Part shown: positions 5,344 through 5,768 of the stretch, one piece after another
Layout of the letters: each line of letters begins with the position of its first letter
How positions within the stretch are numbered: the stretch's first letter is position 1
Assembly (NCBI GenBank): GCA_003250135.1
Contig: QKHF01000143.1
Location: forward strand, 1-5,768
Direction of reading: 5' to 3'
Length of the DNA: 5,768 bases
DNA from: Paracoccaceae bacterium
GTDB lineage: Bacteria > Pseudomonadota > Alphaproteobacteria > Rhodobacterales > Rhodobacteraceae
Notes under the pieces: generated by a model
Database searches by the model: none
The model's input: only the letters and a program-made list of their open reading frames with translations
Told to the model about the DNA's origin: nothing
Position numbers and translations under genes: made by a program

Positions 5344-5582
5344 AACCCACCGCCGCCAGCCGCTGGAGCGAACGGTCGCCGACGCCGAACATTTCCGCCA
5401 GTATTGTCAGAGTAAATGCGTCCTGCCGTCTAGCGGCGGCTCGGTCGTTCTGGTCAGCGTCCCGCTGAAAGGCTTTTTCCTTTACAGATGGATGAATTGC
5501 GTCCTCCTAAAACAAGAGGAGACAGGGAGAGCCGATCTGCGCCGATTCCTCTGACGATGCCCTTCAATTGAGGTTGACTCCT

Positions 5583-5768
5583 ATGACCCATATCAAACCT
5601 ACCGGCTCCTTCGTCGCGCTCGTCACGCCAATGAACAACAACGGATCGGTCGATCTCGAAGGTTTCCGCACGCTGCTCAACTGGCATGCCGAGAACGGCA
5701 CCGAAGCGGCGCTAATCATGGGCTCGACCGGCGAAGTCTCGATGCTCTCGCCCGAGGAGCGCAAGATG
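5583..5768 (+). CDS. dapA: DapA-family dihydrodipicolinate synthase / N-acetylneuraminate lyase superfamily protein (N-terminal 62 residues)
   Basis: The visible 62 codons show the start of the class I aldolase-like barrel: GSFVALVTPM at 8-17, a DLEGFRTLLNWHAENGT segment at 24-40, and GSTGEVSMLSPEER at 47-60. In DapA the corresponding GTTGE loop binds the pyruvate carboxylate; the Schiff-base lysine lies beyond the window. DapA condenses pyruvate with aspartate semialdehyde on the route to lysine and diaminopimelate. The GSTGE form is also found in N-acetylneuraminate lyase-like and other paralogues, so membership of the superfamily is firm but the dapA symbol is provisional. A GAGG ribosome-binding site (5570-5573) sits 9 bases before the ATG at 5583. 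The codons look somewhat less GC-biased at third positions than in the neighbouring genes, though the sample is short. Confidence 0.85.
   Translation, partial: MTHIKPTGSFVALVTPMNNNGSVDLEGFRTLLNWHAENGTEAALIMGSTGEVSMLSPEERKM

Larger units (their letters stand above)
5218..5582. other. 365-base non-coding region between phhB and the dapA-like gene
   Basis: No gene is supported here. It holds the hairpin at 5247-5268, the palindromic repeat at 5314-5343, a GCCG-TCTAG-CGGC mini-hairpin near 5425, and a leader region before dapA in which GAGGA (5516-5520) can pair either with TCCTC (5502-5506) or, extended by one base, with TCCTCT (5547-5552). A 79-codon open frame (5315-5554) begins inside the repeat, lacks a ribosome-binding site and is not credible. 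I could not find a convincing sigma-70 promoter for the downstream gene. No tRNA or known riboswitch is recognised. Confidence 0.6.

Noticed and set aside
5400..5510. Possible promoters for the dapA-like gene (TTGTCA near 5406, TATTGT near 5402, TTTACA near 5481)
   Set aside because: None has a partner box at 16-18 bases with reasonable consensus; I prefer to call no promoter.
5315..5554. 79-codon open frame in the region before the dapA-like gene
   Set aside because: It starts inside a palindromic repeat, has no ribosome-binding site and no recognisable family; best read as a spurious frame.

Overview
The window is GC-rich and gene-dense, and it reads as an ordinary chromosomal segment of an alphaproteobacterium. 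The lineage call rests on an EipB/DUF1849 periplasmic protein (an alphaproteobacterial family), an mlaA-mlaC pair in one operon, a degenerate intergenic repeat of a type I remember from alphaproteobacterial genomes, and a local cluster of GANTC (CcrM-type) sites. The genus cannot be named from this sequence. There is no transposase, integrase, phage gene, CRISPR array, tRNA or rRNA.

Left half, minus strand (1-2254): eipB (DUF1849, exported, two conserved-type cysteines), then a 219-base gap with the likely mlaA promoter, then mlaA/vacJ (outer-membrane lipoprotein) and mlaC (periplasmic phospholipid carrier, cut by the window edge). All three are envelope-maintenance genes. MlaA and MlaC act in retrograde transport of mislocalised phospholipid from the outer membrane to the inner membrane.

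Right half, plus strand (2335-5217): diverging from eipB across about 80 bases are a glycerophosphodiester phosphodiesterase gene, a small DUF1232/YkvA-type membrane protein gene, a FemAB-like GNAT-fold acyltransferase gene (PF04339 type) and a pterin-4a-carbinolamine dehydratase gene. The last two are tightly coupled: 11 bases lie between them and the ribosome-binding site overlaps the upstream stop codon. The phosphodiesterase would consume phospholipid-derived glycerophosphodiesters, so the divergent locus has a loose envelope-lipid theme.

Far right (5218-5768): a 365-base non-coding stretch with a strong hairpin, a degenerate palindromic repeat and possible alternative leader pairings, followed by the first 62 codons of a DapA-family lyase/synthase with a GSTGE rather than GTTGE motif.

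No clearly new multi-gene system is present. The points most worth a second look are regulatory: an 18-base perfect palindrome centred on the mlaC start codon, five GANTC sites packed into the mlaA upstream region, promoter-like sequences that would make both eipB and the phosphodiesterase gene leaderless, and competing RNA pairings in two intergenic regions.
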